From positions 62,001-126,000 of the forward strand of contig CAVRNW010000013.1 in the NCBI GenBank assembly GCA_963722665.1: a DNA stretch of 64,000 bases, written 5' to 3'. Positions 1 through 8,961 of this stretch are shown here, piece after piece (positions within the stretch are counted from its first letter, which is position 1; each line of letters opens with the position of its first letter). A program made the translations under genes and the position numbers. The stretch is from Site-B1 sp963722665. GTDB taxonomy: Bacteria > Bacteroidota > Bacteroidia > Flavobacteriales > Flavobacteriaceae. The notes beneath the pieces were generated by a model. That model saw only the letters and a program-made list of their open reading frames with translations. It was not told where the DNA came from and did not search any database.

Positions 1-676
1 ATTCGGCTACACGAAAGACATCAGGAGTAAATCCCCAGAAATTCATGGAAATAATCGTTTCAGGGTCGATTTTCACCTGATTTTTATTTGCATCCTGATA
101 CACCAGAAAGTCATCTTTTAATTTGGTTATGGCTTTTCTCTCCTTAATATTGGTTAAAAACCCATTTTTATCCAAAACACATTCCCCTCTGGATACGGCA
201 CCGTGTTCGGACATGGTTTTACCTAAATGGTACCCTATGAAATAATTGACATCAGATTTTTTTTTAAACAAGGCATTATGCATCAATTCAAAAGCCTCTT
301 TTCCATAGAGATCATCGGCATTTATGATTGCAAAATTCTCCTTAATAAAAGGCTTCAAAATCAAAAGGGCATGAGCGGTTCCCCATGGTTTTTCTCTGGT
401 GGTCTTATAGGGTTTAGGAATGATGTGGGTTTCCTGTGTAACGTATTCTACAGTGACATGCTTTGGTAATTTGTTATTATATCTTGAATCAAAATGATTT
501 AAAATACTTTCCCTGACGATAATTATGATCCTGTTAAATCCGGCTCTTGTGGCATCATAAACCGAATGATCCATGATTGAAAATCCTTGCGGGCTTATTG
601 CCTGAGCCTGTTTTAAGCTGCCAAATCGAGAACCAAGCCCCGCAGCCATAATAGCCAAAGTTTTCTTTTCAATCAT
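1..676 (-). CDS. Nucleotidyltransferase family protein, 3' end cut by window edge
   Basis: Reading from 676 leftwards, the frame stays open to base 1, so the C-terminus lies outside the window. The N-terminus reads MIEKKTLAIMAAGLGSRFG, then SLKQ. This is the glycine-rich nucleotide-binding signature (AAGxGxR) of sugar-phosphate nucleotidyltransferases, followed by a Rossmann-like stretch and a 'NADDLYG' segment typical of the metal-binding NADD loop. Such enzymes transfer a nucleotide from an NTP to a sugar phosphate or similar phosphorylated substrate in the cytoplasm. The substrate cannot be read from the sequence. No partner gene is visible on this side. The call to the NTP_transferase fold is firm; the specific reaction is unknown. 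Confidence 0.8.
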   Translation of the reverse strand, partial: MIEKKTLAIMAAGLGSRFGSLKQAQAISPQGFSIMDHSVYDATRAGFNRIIIIVRESILNHFDSRYNNKLPKHVTVEYVTQETHIIPKPYKTTREKPWGTAHALLILKPFIKENFAIINADDLYGKEAFELMHNALFKKKSDVNYFIGYHLGKTMSEHGAVSRGECVLDKNGFLTNIKERKAITKLKDDFLVYQDANKNQVKIDPETIISMNFWGFTPDVFRVAE

Positions 677-695
677 GGTATAAATCTAAATAAAA

Positions 696-719
696 AAAAC
701 ACCTTAAAAAAGGTGTTTT
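696..719 (-). terminator. Rho-independent terminator after the beta-barrel gene
   Basis: A perfect stem (AAAACACCTT / AAGGTGTTTT) with a four-base loop is bordered by A and T runs, so it can act in both directions. It lies between two minus-strand genes and most likely ends the transcript of the gene starting at 1233. Confidence 0.75.
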
Positions 720-741
720 CTTTGTATGGTGAATTAATTCG

Positions 742-1233
742 TTAAAACTGATATCTTATTCCTAAAGCAATATCAAAATCAAGATCATTGTTATCATATA
801 TATCATCTCCAAACCCTATTTCAGGTCTGAAATCCAGAGAGATCAAAAGTGGGATATTAAAATCATACTCAATACCTATATTCCCTGCTGCGAACAGAAA
901 AGTATCTGTTTCATCTCTATTATTAGGTAGATCTATGGAATAGGATCCTAAACCACCTCCAACACCTGCGTACCAGTTAAAGCTACCATCTAAGGTCCAA
1001 ATCCATTGGTATAATCCTGCTAATTTAAAACCACTTGCGTTGTTGCTGTCTCGCCAGCCTAGGTCAAGTTCTAAACGGTTGTTGTCACCCAAAGCTTTTT
1101 GATAGGATATTTCGGCGCCAAATCCGTCACTATCTCCTAAACGCAATCCAATGGCATTATTTGATATATCCTGAGCATGGATAGTTGCTAACAGGCCTAA
1201 AGTAACAAGTATTGATAAACATATTTTTTTCAT
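742..1233 (-). CDS. Small outer-membrane beta-barrel protein, hypothetical
   Basis: The 163-residue product starts with a clear signal peptide (MKKICLSILVTLGLLATIHAQ, cleavage after HA). The mature part alternates polar and hydrophobic residues, has many Gly and aromatic residues, and ends in an aromatic residue (IRYQF), as expected for a beta-barrel inserted by the BAM machinery. Repeated turns such as GLRLGDSDGFGAEISYQK and YAGVGGGLGSY fit an eight-strand OmpW/OmpA-like barrel. No enzymatic motif is visible. It is probably a single-gene transcript with a terminator just downstream. The function is unknown. Confidence 0.7.
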   Translation of the reverse strand: MKKICLSILVTLGLLATIHAQDISNNAIGLRLGDSDGFGAEISYQKALGDNNRLELDLGWRDSNNASGFKLAGLYQWIWTLDGSFNWYAGVGGGLGSYSIDLPNNRDETDTFLFAAGNIGIEYDFNIPLLISLDFRPEIGFGDDIYDNNDLDFDIALGIRYQF

Positions 1234-1322
1234 TAGTTTTTAATTTAATTTGGATTAATTAATTTTTTTTAAATGATTCAACTATTAACGCCAATCTTTT
1301 ATATATATTGGCTTGCAAATGG

Positions 1323-1330
1323 CAAATTTA
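1323..1330 (-). promoter_or_regulatory. Candidate -7 element (TAAATTTG on the minus strand)
   Basis: The minus strand reads TAAATTTG, matching the Bacteroidota TAnnTTTG consensus, about 90 bases before the start codon at 1233. The interval also holds CCAAT...ATTGG arms around 1290-1310. I see no clear -33 element, so this is weak. Confidence 0.25.
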
Positions 1331-1358
1331 GTAATAAAAAGGATTCTGTTATATATCC

Positions 1359-2951
1359 ATGAATAAAGAAATTAACAATTCTCTTAGTGCTTTAAAACAC
1401 AAATTGTCGGGTAAAATAAACTTTGATGATTTGACAAAGATCATTTATTCTACAGATGCCTCTGTTTATAGAAAATTACCTCTGGCTGTCGCTTTGCCTA
1501 AAAACGAAGAGGACATAAAAAAACTCATTGAATTTGCGAATGAAAATAAAACGTCACTAATTCCAAGAGGAGCAGGCACTTCTTTAGCAGGTCAATGTGT
1601 TGGTGACGGGATCGTTGTTGACGTTTCCAGGTATTTAACAAAAATAATCAGGGTTGATTCAGAAAATGAAACGGTTACATTGGAACCGGGAGTTGTAAGG
1701 GATGAACTGAATAATCATTTAGAACCTTTTGGATTATTTTTTGGTCCTAATACCTCCACATCAAACCGATGCATGATGGGAGGGATGGTAGGTAATAATT
1801 CATCAGGAACAACGTCCATTAAATATGGGGTTACAAGAGATAAAGTATTACAAGTTAAAGCTATTTTAAGTGATGGAACCGATGTTGTTTTCGGGGAATT
1901 AACTTCGGAAGAATTTCATGCAAAGACCAAGCTGAACACTTTAGAAGGAGCCATTTATAAAAGAGTCTTTGATGAATTGAAAGAAGAATCTGTGCACAAA
2001 ACAATAATCAATAACTTCCCAAAACCTGAGATACACAGACGAAATACAGGTTATGCCATTGATGAATTGATAAAATCTGATGTTTTCACAAAGTCACCCA
2101 AAAAATTCAATATGTGTAAGCTGCTTTCAGGTAGTGAAGGTACGCTGGCTTTTATCACTGAGATCATTTTGAAACTGGACAAATTACCTCCTAAGAACAG
2201 TATTATGATCGCTGCTCATTTTGATTCGATAGAAAACTGCATGAAGGCCGTAAACCCAATTATGAAGCACAATTTGTATACATGTGAGATGATGGACAAG
2301 ACCATTTTGGACTGTACAAAACAAAACAAAACTCAGCTTGAGAACAGACAGTTTATTGTTGGTGACCCTAAGGCTATATTGATGTGTGAAGTGAAAGCAG
2401 ATTCAGAAAAAGAGGTTGAGACACTGGCAATGGAAGTGCTGAAAACTTTAGATAAAAGCGGATTAAGTTATGCACATCCTGTATTAAAAGGTCAGGAAAT
2501 AAATAAAGCTTTGGAACTCAGAAAAGCGGGACTTGGGCTTTTAGGAAATATCATAGGCGATAAAAAAGCGGTTGCCTGCATTGAGGATACGGCTGTTTCT
2601 TTGCATGATCTATCTGATTATATCATGGAATTTACTGCCTTAATGAAGAATTACAAGCAGAATGCGGTTTATTATGCTCATGCCGGTGCAGGGGAGTTGC
2701 ATTTACGACCAATTTTGGATCTAAAACAACCTGAAGATGTCGTTTTGTTCAGAAAAATAACTACTGACGTAGCAAAATTAGTTAAGAAATATAACGGGTC
2801 CTTTAGTGGTGAACATGGAGATGGTATCGTACGTGCTGAATTCATTCCTTTTATGATAGGAGAATCCAACTATTCCATTCTAAAAAGAATTAAAAAGGCT
2901 TTTGATCCAAATAACATCTTTAATCCTGGTAAAATTGTAGATTCCTATTAA
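1359..2951 (+). CDS. FAD-binding part of a D-2-hydroxyacid dehydrogenase (YdiJ-like)
   Basis: The 530-residue product belongs to the FAD-linked oxidase family (GlcD / D-lactate dehydrogenase / D-2-hydroxyglutarate dehydrogenase). Residues about 30-210 are the PCMH-type FAD-binding domain, with LIPRGAGTSLAGQCVGDG and the NTSTSNRCMMGGMVGNNSSG stretch. Residues 240-530 are the cap domain with the metal- and substrate-binding signatures 'YAHAGAGELHLRP' and 'SGEHGDGIVR'. In Bacteroidota this domain is normally fused to an Fe-S domain in one chain of about 970 residues. Here a stop follows IVDSY, and the next reading frame starts one base later. Removing a single base near 2948 would join them as IVDSYKMDES. 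The enzyme oxidises a D-2-hydroxyacid and passes electrons to its Fe-S part. The exact substrate is not resolved. Confidence 0.85.
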   Translation: MNKEINNSLSALKHKLSGKINFDDLTKIIYSTDASVYRKLPLAVALPKNEEDIKKLIEFANENKTSLIPRGAGTSLAGQCVGDGIVVDVSRYLTKIIRVDSENETVTLEPGVVRDELNNHLEPFGLFFGPNTSTSNRCMMGGMVGNNSSGTTSIKYGVTRDKVLQVKAILSDGTDVVFGELTSEEFHAKTKLNTLEGAIYKRVFDELKEESVHKTIINNFPKPEIHRRNTGYAIDELIKSDVFTKSPKKFNMCKLLSGSEGTLAFITEIILKLDKLPPKNSIMIAAHFDSIENCMKAVNPIMKHNLYTCEMMDKTILDCTKQNKTQLENRQFIVGDPKAILMCEVKADSEKEVETLAMEVLKTLDKSGLSYAHPVLKGQEINKALELRKAGLGLLGNIIGDKKAVACIEDTAVSLHDLSDYIMEFTALMKNYKQNAVYYAHAGAGELHLRPILDLKQPEDVVLFRKITTDVAKLVKKYNGSFSGEHGDGIVRAEFIPFMIGESNYSILKRIKKAFDPNNIFNPGKIVDSY

Positions 2952-2952
2952 A

Positions 2953-4290
2953 ATGGATGAGTCTTTGCGTTATAAATCAGGTAGAACAGAGCCTGAGATA
3001 GAGACTATTATGGATTTTTCGGCATCTATGGGAATCCTGCGAGAAGCAGAAAAATGCAATGGATCCGGTGATTGCAGGAAGTTACCCGAATTTGGAGGCA
3101 CTATGTGCCCTAGTTACAGGGCAACAAGGAACGAGAAAGATACAACCAGAGCACGAGCAAATGCATTAAGGGAGTTTTTGACCAATTCAGACAAAGCCAA
3201 TAAGTTCGATCATGAAGAATTAAAAGAGGTCTTCGATCTTTGTTTAAGCTGTAAGGCCTGTTCCAGTGAGTGTCCCAGTAGTGTAGATGTCGCTTCTTTA
3301 AAGGCCGAGTTTCTGTATCAATATCAGAAAGCAAATGGTGTTTCATTAAGAACAAAACTTTTTGCTTACAATAACAAATTGAATAAAATTGGAAGCAGGG
3401 TAGTACCACTAACTAATTTTGTTTTTTCCAACAAACTAACATCCGGTTTACTTAAGAAAATGCTTGGGATAGCCAAGGAAAGAAGTCTGCCATTAATTTC
3501 AAATAAAAGTTTAAGTAAGATATATCATGAATACAGTAAAACAGATAGTTAACACGAAATATATTAAAACTGTTTATTTTTTCAACGATGAGTTTACGAA
3601 TTATTTAGACACACAAATTGGAGTGGATGCCATTGAACTTTTGAGAGCATTGAACTATGAAGTAATTCTGGTAGATCACATGGAATCAGGAAGAGCTTTT
3701 TTATCAAAAGGACTTTTAGAACAGGCAAAAGATCTTGCTAATAAGAATGTCACTGTTTTTAAAGATCTTGTTTCAGATAAATATCCATTGATAGGGATAG
3801 AACCTTCGGCTATTTTTACGTTCAAGGATGAATATTTAAGATTGGCAGATGACAAGGAATCCGCAAAGAAAATAGCAGCTAACACATACTTAATTGAAGA
3901 ATTTATAAGTAATGAGATTGCACTTGGTAATATTAAATCCATCTCAGTTCAATTCAGATGAAAGAACAATAAAATTCCATGGCCATTGTCATCAAAAGGC
4001 CTTAAGCAATCAAATACATAGTTTTAATGTCCTTAATCTTCCAAAAAATTATAAAGTAACGATCATACCAAGTGGTTGCTGCGGAATGGCAGGAAGTTTT
4101 GGTTACGAAAAAGAACATTATGAAGTAAGCATGAAAGTTGGAGAGCAAACTTTATTCCCTGCAATTAGAAAAGCACCAGAATCAGTAGTTATTTCTGCCA
4201 ATGGTACCAGTTGCAGACATCAGATAAAAGATGGTACCAATAGAGAACGCGAAACATCCAATCACCATTTTACGACAGGCCTTGGCATAA
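2953..4290 (+). CDS. Fe-S / CCG-domain part of the same dehydrogenase, frame broken three times
   Basis: The first piece (2953-3552) carries ferredoxin-type cysteines, including CLSCKACSSECPSSVD. The frame then shifts near 3535-3550 into a segment ending at 3961, and again near 3945-3960 into a segment with the cysteine-rich CCG signatures GHCHQKAL, PSGCCGMAGSFGYE and GTSCRHQIKDGT. A last shift near 4245-4252 restores the expected tail ITILRQALA and a stop at 4288-4290. With all shifts repaired, 1359-4290 gives about 976 codons, the usual length of the single-chain family. The intact motifs in every piece suggest base-calling indels rather than an old pseudogene. This part would carry electrons from the FAD domain to an acceptor. 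Confidence 0.75.
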
Positions 4291-4291
4291 A

Positions 4292-4315
4292 AAAAGAGCC
4301 ATTATAGGCTCTTTT
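4292..4315. terminator. Bidirectional terminator between convergent genes
   Basis: The stem AAAAGAGCC / GGCTCTTTT with a six-base loop (ATTATA) lies just after the restored stop of the Fe-S gene and just before the 3' end of the minus-strand lipoprotein gene. A and T runs on both sides let it serve both. Confidence 0.75.
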
Positions 4316-4336
4316 AATATATTTTTATAATTCCCT

Positions 4337-5194
4337 TTAATTTGAAATTAAATAGTTCACTATTTCCTGATTGTTTTCAATGGTTAGAGTTTCCGGTATT
4401 CCCAAATCTACTAAACCATCTAAAAGTTCTAAAAGTCTTGAATCTAGTTGATATGATACAACAGCTTCAGATTTTATTAAACCGATGTCTTCTGCAAAAT
4501 AGTTTTCAATTGTGATCACATCTTGTGTAGCTAACAAGTCATAGTCAACAGAATTTCCCAGCCCTAATAGATCAATTGAGGCAACTACATTCATGGATAG
4601 ATTAAGTTTTCCTCTATAAATATTGCTAAAAACCTCACCATCAACAGTTAAGCTGTTCATTAAACTGACTTTACTGGTTGTTAAAGTATAAGTTATAGTA
4701 AGTGGCAACAAATCGCCGTTAATATCTAAATTCTGGCTAAAACTTCCGGACGCTTCAGATAAGGTCCCATTGTTTGAAGCATTAAGGTCATAAAGTAAAA
4801 TGTTTTGAAGTGGAATTACCGTGTTAGAAAAATCGGAAAATTCAGAAGGCAATTCCAATTCGCCACTATAAGCCAAAGTTGATTCTCCTTTAGTAAGTGT
4901 TCCATCAACCATAATCGCATTCATAACACCATATGCGGGTGTAATATTATTATTCGCAATTAGAGTAAAATTATTTCCGGTTGACGTTCCAACGCCTATA
5001 AAATCAGTCTCGCTAAAATTTAAATTTGAATCATTTGAATTGGTTCCTTCTACATCATAGGTCCAAAGATCACCCGTTGATGATGGAAAGAAATTCCCTG
5101 CTATTGGTCCATTATTATTACTGTCATCACTATTTGAGCATGAAGCTAAAAGTAAGGCAATAAGAGTTAGTGGTAATAATCGTAAGTTGTTCAT
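4337..5194 (-). CDS. Lipoprotein of unknown function
   Basis: The 285-residue product begins with a lipoprotein signal peptide ending in the lipobox LLASC, with Cys about residue 19. It is followed by a flexible Ser/Asn/Asp linker, which in Bacteroidota often marks surface export. The remainder is rich in Thr, Ser, Asn and Leu, with beta-strand character and no catalytic motif that I recognise. It includes a repeated 'ENNQEI' / 'TIENYFAEDIGLIKSEAVVSY' type strand pattern common in Bacteroidota lipoproteins of unknown role. It is a lone gene, convergent with the dehydrogenase. Function cannot be assigned. Confidence 0.7.
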   Translation of the reverse strand: MNNLRLLPLTLIALLLASCSNSDDSNNNGPIAGNFFPSSTGDLWTYDVEGTNSNDSNLNFSETDFIGVGTSTGNNFTLIANNNITPAYGVMNAIMVDGTLTKGESTLAYSGELELPSEFSDFSNTVIPLQNILLYDLNASNNGTLSEASGSFSQNLDINGDLLPLTITYTLTTSKVSLMNSLTVDGEVFSNIYRGKLNLSMNVVASIDLLGLGNSVDYDLLATQDVITIENYFAEDIGLIKSEAVVSYQLDSRLLELLDGLVDLGIPETLTIENNQEIVNYLISN

Positions 5195-5222
5195 TGTTTT
5201 GAGTTTATTTTTTTATTAAACG

Positions 5223-5230
5223 CAAAAATA
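5223..5230 (-). promoter_or_regulatory. Candidate -7 element for the lipoprotein gene
   Basis: The minus strand reads TATTTTTG, matching TAnnTTTG, 29 bases before the start codon at 5194. A -33 TTG box is not obvious, so support is modest. Confidence 0.35.
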
Positions 5231-5421
5231 TATTATTAAGTATGAATATTTGATTTACTTATCATATTTTTTTTCAGTGCATACAAAATCATGATAAAGT
5301 ACATTTTAAAAATCAGGGATTTGATTACCGATTATTAAACTAATGTTAAATGATCAATTATTTTAGTCCTTTTTTGTTATTGAATAATATTACATTTACT
5401 TTAGCTAAAAAATATTGAATT

Positions 5422-6480
5422 ATGGCAGGTAATTCCTTTGGAAACCTTTTTAAATTAAGCACATTTGGTGAATCTCATGGAGAAGCTATTGGAGGTGTAA
5501 TAGATGGATGTCCACCCGGAATAAAATTAGATCTTGAACTGATCAAGTTTGAAATGGAGCGAAGAAAACCGGGACAATCTAAAATAGTAACACAGCGAAA
5601 AGAACCTGATGCTGTCAAATTTCTTTCAGGAATCTTTGAAGGTAAAACAACAGGTACACCAATTGGATTTATTATAGAAAACACCAATCAAAAATCTAAA
5701 GATTACTCTCATATAAAAGATGTATATCGTCCGAGCCATGCCGATTATGTTTATGATCAAAAGTATGGACATCGTGATTATCGCGGCGGTGGACGCAGTT
5801 CGGCTCGTGAAACCGCTTGCCGTGTAGTAGCCGGAGCGATTGCAAAACAAGTTTTAAAAAGTGTAAAGATCAATGCCTTTGTGTCTTCGGTTGGAAATAT
5901 ATTTTTGGAAAAACCTTATCAGGAGCTTGATTTAAATAACACAGAAAGCAATATCGTACGCTGTCCGGATGAGCTTACTGCCAAAAAGATGATAGAACGG
6001 ATACAGGAAATCAGAAAGGAAGGAGATACGATCGGTGGTACAATTACCTGTGTGATCAAAAATGTACCGGTTGGTCTGGGAGAACCTGTATTTGATAAGC
6101 TTCATGCCGATCTGGGAAAAGCAATGCTCTCGATAAATGCGGTTAAAGGATTTGAATATGGAAGCGGATTTTGTGGTGCAGCAATGAAAGGTAGTGAGCA
6201 TAATGATCTGTTTAATGAAGATGGAACTACCAGATCCAATCTTTCCGGTGGCATTCAGGGAGGTATCAGTAACGGTATGGACATATATTTTAGAGTTGCC
6301 TTTAAACCAGTGGCCACTATTATGAAATCTCAGGAGACGATAGATAATAAAGGAAATAAAGCCGAAATGCAGGGTAAAGGTCGTCACGATCCTTGTGTGG
6401 TCCCGAGAGCTGTACCTATTGTAGAGGCTATGGCTGCATTGGTTTTAGCAGATTTCTATTTGCTCAATAAAATATACTAA
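5422..6480 (+). CDS. aroC: Chorismate synthase
   Basis: This enzyme converts 5-enolpyruvylshikimate-3-phosphate to chorismate with reduced FMN, the last common step of aromatic amino-acid synthesis. The 352-residue length is standard. Family signatures are all present: GESHGEAIGGVIDGCPPG near residue 16, the basic FMN-binding stretch YGHRDYRGGGRSSARET near residue 113, and GRHDPCVVPRAVPIVEAM near the C-terminus. The start is supported by the conserved MAGNSFGNLFKLSTFGESHG opening. It appears monocistronic; the following symporter gene starts 49 bases later and may be co-transcribed. No shikimate-pathway neighbours are seen. Confidence 0.98.
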   Translation: MAGNSFGNLFKLSTFGESHGEAIGGVIDGCPPGIKLDLELIKFEMERRKPGQSKIVTQRKEPDAVKFLSGIFEGKTTGTPIGFIIENTNQKSKDYSHIKDVYRPSHADYVYDQKYGHRDYRGGGRSSARETACRVVAGAIAKQVLKSVKINAFVSSVGNIFLEKPYQELDLNNTESNIVRCPDELTAKKMIERIQEIRKEGDTIGGTITCVIKNVPVGLGEPVFDKLHADLGKAMLSINAVKGFEYGSGFCGAAMKGSEHNDLFNEDGTTRSNLSGGIQGGISNGMDIYFRVAFKPVATIMKSQETIDNKGNKAEMQGKGRHDPCVVPRAVPIVEAMAALVLADFYLLNKIY

Positions 6481-6529
6481 TCTTAGTTAATGAATAACTG
6501 CTCTAAATCATGAGCACAGCAAATCAATT

Positions 6530-7855
6530 ATGAAGAAACTCGAGCTGCATTGGAAGATATTAATAGGAATGTTACTTGGTTTATTATTTGGATTTGTAAT
6601 GCTATATGTAAATGGTGGTGAAGAGTTTGTTAATAATTGGATAAATCCACTTGGGACAATATTTGTTAAGCTTTTAAAATTAATTGCCATTCCCTTAATA
6701 CTGGCATCCTTGATTAAAGGTATTTCTGATCTAAAGGATATTTCAAAGTTTGCAAATATTGGTATCAGAACCATAATTATCTATGTTATAACAACGATAA
6801 TAGCAATCTCCATAGGTTTGATATTAGTTAATACCTTTCAACCAGGTGATGGTGTGTCTGAAGAAACAATTTCTAAACTAACTGAAACCTATGCAAGCGA
6901 TAATACTGTTCAGGAAAAGATATCGGAAGCCACACGACAAAAAGATAGTGGCCCTTTACAATTTCTGGAAGACATGGTTCCTGAAAATGCTTTTAGTGCT
7001 TTAAGTGATAATAAATTAATGCTCCAGGTTATTTTCTTCGCCATTTTTTTAGGAATATCTATGCTTCTTATAGGCGAAAAGAGTGCAAAACCACTAAAGG
7101 ATTTCTTTGACTCCCTGAATGATGTTGTCTTAAAAATGGTTGATCTGATCATGTTGTCAGCACCTTATGCAGTTTTTGCCTTGTTATCCAATGTCGTTGT
7201 CTCTTCAGGCGATCCGGATCTTTTATATGCATTGTTGTATTATGCTATGGTGGTTATTTTAGGCTTAATGTTAATGGTAGTCATTTATAGTGTGTTAGTA
7301 TTTGTAATTACTAAAAAGAACCCGTTTTGGTTTTTGAAAGAAATAAGTCCGGCTCAATTATTGGCATTCTCTACTAGCAGTAGTGCTGCAACACTTCCTG
7401 TGACTATGGAGCGAGTAGAAGAACATATAGGAGTGGACAAGGAAGTATCCAGTTTTGTACTTCCTGTTGGTGCGACTATTAATATGGATGGTACTAGCTT
7501 ATACCAGGCAGTTGCGGCTGTTTTTATATCGCAAGCTCTTGGATTTGAACTGACTTTTGCCGATCAGTTAACAATAGTTCTAACGGCATTATTAGCATCA
7601 ATTGGAAGTGCAGCAGTACCAGGTGCCGGAATGGTTATGCTGGTTATTGTTCTTGAATCTGTTGGTTTTCCAGCAGATAAATTGGCAATTGGTTTGGCAT
7701 TGATTTTTGCTGTAGACAGGCCATTGGATATGTGTCGAACAGTTATTAATGTTACAGGTGATGCAGCGGTATCAATGATAGTAGCCAAATCCGTTGGTAA
7801 ATTAGGTAAGCCTAAACCTAAAGATTGGGATGATCACCTCGCGGAAGTGAATTAA
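6530..7855 (+). CDS. Dicarboxylate/amino-acid:cation symporter (DAACS family)
   Basis: The 441-residue membrane protein has about eight transmembrane segments and the two re-entrant hairpins of the GltP/GltPh/DctA family. The HP1 serine-rich motif STSSSAATLPVTM lies near residue 280, followed by NMDGTSLYQAVAAVFISQ (TM7 NMDGT ion-binding motif), the HP2 stretch AAVPGAGMVML, and the TM8 substrate-binding motif DRPLDMCRTVINVTGD. The Arg in 'DMCRTVINVTGD' is the position associated with acidic or neutral side-chain recognition, which suits glutamate, aspartate or C4-dicarboxylates. It imports substrate at the inner membrane using a sodium or proton gradient. The exact substrate is not certain. 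Confidence 0.9.
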   Translation: MKKLELHWKILIGMLLGLLFGFVMLYVNGGEEFVNNWINPLGTIFVKLLKLIAIPLILASLIKGISDLKDISKFANIGIRTIIIYVITTIIAISIGLILVNTFQPGDGVSEETISKLTETYASDNTVQEKISEATRQKDSGPLQFLEDMVPENAFSALSDNKLMLQVIFFAIFLGISMLLIGEKSAKPLKDFFDSLNDVVLKMVDLIMLSAPYAVFALLSNVVVSSGDPDLLYALLYYAMVVILGLMLMVVIYSVLVFVITKKNPFWFLKEISPAQLLAFSTSSSAATLPVTMERVEEHIGVDKEVSSFVLPVGATINMDGTSLYQAVAAVFISQALGFELTFADQLTIVLTALLASIGSAAVPGAGMVMLVIVLESVGFPADKLAIGLALIFAVDRPLDMCRTVINVTGDAAVSMIVAKSVGKLGKPKPKDWDDHLAEVN

Positions 7856-7913
7856 ATACTAATTTCTAAAAAATAATTTCTATTTTTAAAAGACTTAATC
7901 ATAAAATTAAATT

Positions 7914-8951
7914 ATGAATGTTTGCTTTATAATGTATCCTTGGGATAAGATTGATGCCGAGAATGATACAAGTCTGGCCTTAATTAAAGAATGTGTTAAA
8001 CGAGATCATGGAGTTGCCATGTGCACTCCGGCAAATTTAACTATTAGAGATAGTGTGACCAATGCTTTTTGTAAAGTTGTTGGTAGAATGGAAAAAGTAC
8101 CAAGTACTTTAAAGTCTTTCTACAGAAGGGCAGAACTTAGAGATGAAATGTTACCGTTAGCTGGTTTTGATGCCATTTTCTTTAGAGCAAATCCACCTCT
8201 TGATCCTATAATGCTAAATTTTTTAGATTCGGTCAAGGATGATGTGTTTATCATCAATTCCTTGGAAGGCATGCGTGAAGCAAATAATAAGCTATACACA
8301 GCAGCTTTTGGAGATGCTCATAGTAATATAATTCCAAATACTCATGTTTCCAAGAATAAGGATTATTTGATCGAACAGATTAAGGAGTCTAAAGCTGATA
8401 AAATGATCCTAAAACCATTGAATGGTTTTGGTGGTTCTGGAGTAATCCTTATAGAAAAGTCAGCTATGGGAAATATCAATTCATTGTTGGATTTTTATAT
8501 TAACAGTTCTGATGGTTCATCCAATTACGTCATTCTTCAGGATTACATAAAAGGAGCCGATCAGGGAGATGTACGCATATTATTGCTTAATGGAGAACCA
8601 TTAGGAGCAATGAAACGCATTCCCGGAAGTAATGACCACAGATCTAATGTGTCTGCAGGAGGAAGTATTGCAAAACATACGCTGACCAAAACTGAAAAAG
8701 CACTTTGTAAACAAATTGGTCCTAAATTAGTTAGTGATGGTCTGTATTTTGTTGGTATTGATGTGATAGGAGGTATGCTTGTAGAAGTAAATGTGATGTC
8801 ACCAGGTGGAATAACCTATATGAATAAGGTCTATAAAAATAAGGTTAAAGTTGAGGAACGTGTCATTGACTTTGTGGAAAGCAAAGTAATGGATAAAGTA
8901 CAAGCTTTTGACAGACGTTCCAGATTGCGAAAAACAGTAGAAGAAGCTTAA
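7914..8951 (+). CDS. ATP-grasp ligase, glutathione synthetase-like (GshB/RimK type)
   Basis: The 345-residue protein has the prokaryotic glutathione synthetase layout. An N-terminal domain (MNVCFIMYPWDKIDAENDTS...) is followed by an ATP-grasp domain with the glycine-rich lid KPLNGFGGSGV near residue 165, QDYIKGADQGDVRILLLNG near residue 210, and the metal-binding end EVNVMSPGGI near residue 288. It forms an amide bond between a carboxylate and an amine, with ATP hydrolysis. No gamma-glutamylcysteine synthetase is nearby. The neighbours downstream are a sulfurtransferase, a TerB-like protein, an N-formylglutamate amidohydrolase-like enzyme and a QEGLA metallopeptidase. This suggests a peptide or amino-acid conjugate other than, or besides, glutathione. 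Confidence 0.8.
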   Translation: MNVCFIMYPWDKIDAENDTSLALIKECVKRDHGVAMCTPANLTIRDSVTNAFCKVVGRMEKVPSTLKSFYRRAELRDEMLPLAGFDAIFFRANPPLDPIMLNFLDSVKDDVFIINSLEGMREANNKLYTAAFGDAHSNIIPNTHVSKNKDYLIEQIKESKADKMILKPLNGFGGSGVILIEKSAMGNINSLLDFYINSSDGSSNYVILQDYIKGADQGDVRILLLNGEPLGAMKRIPGSNDHRSNVSAGGSIAKHTLTKTEKALCKQIGPKLVSDGLYFVGIDVIGGMLVEVNVMSPGGITYMNKVYKNKVKVEERVIDFVESKVMDKVQAFDRRSRLRKTVEEA

Positions 8952-8961
8952 TAAGTCATTT

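Noticed and set aside
227..469. 80-codon plus-strand open frame at the left edge
   Set aside because: It is antisense to the nucleotidyltransferase, whose motifs are clear, and has no ribosome binding site or family likeness.
5932..6387. 151-codon open frame antisense to aroC
   Set aside because: It lies wholly inside the well-conserved aroC gene. Its translation shows no domain, and it results from low stop-codon density on the opposite strand.
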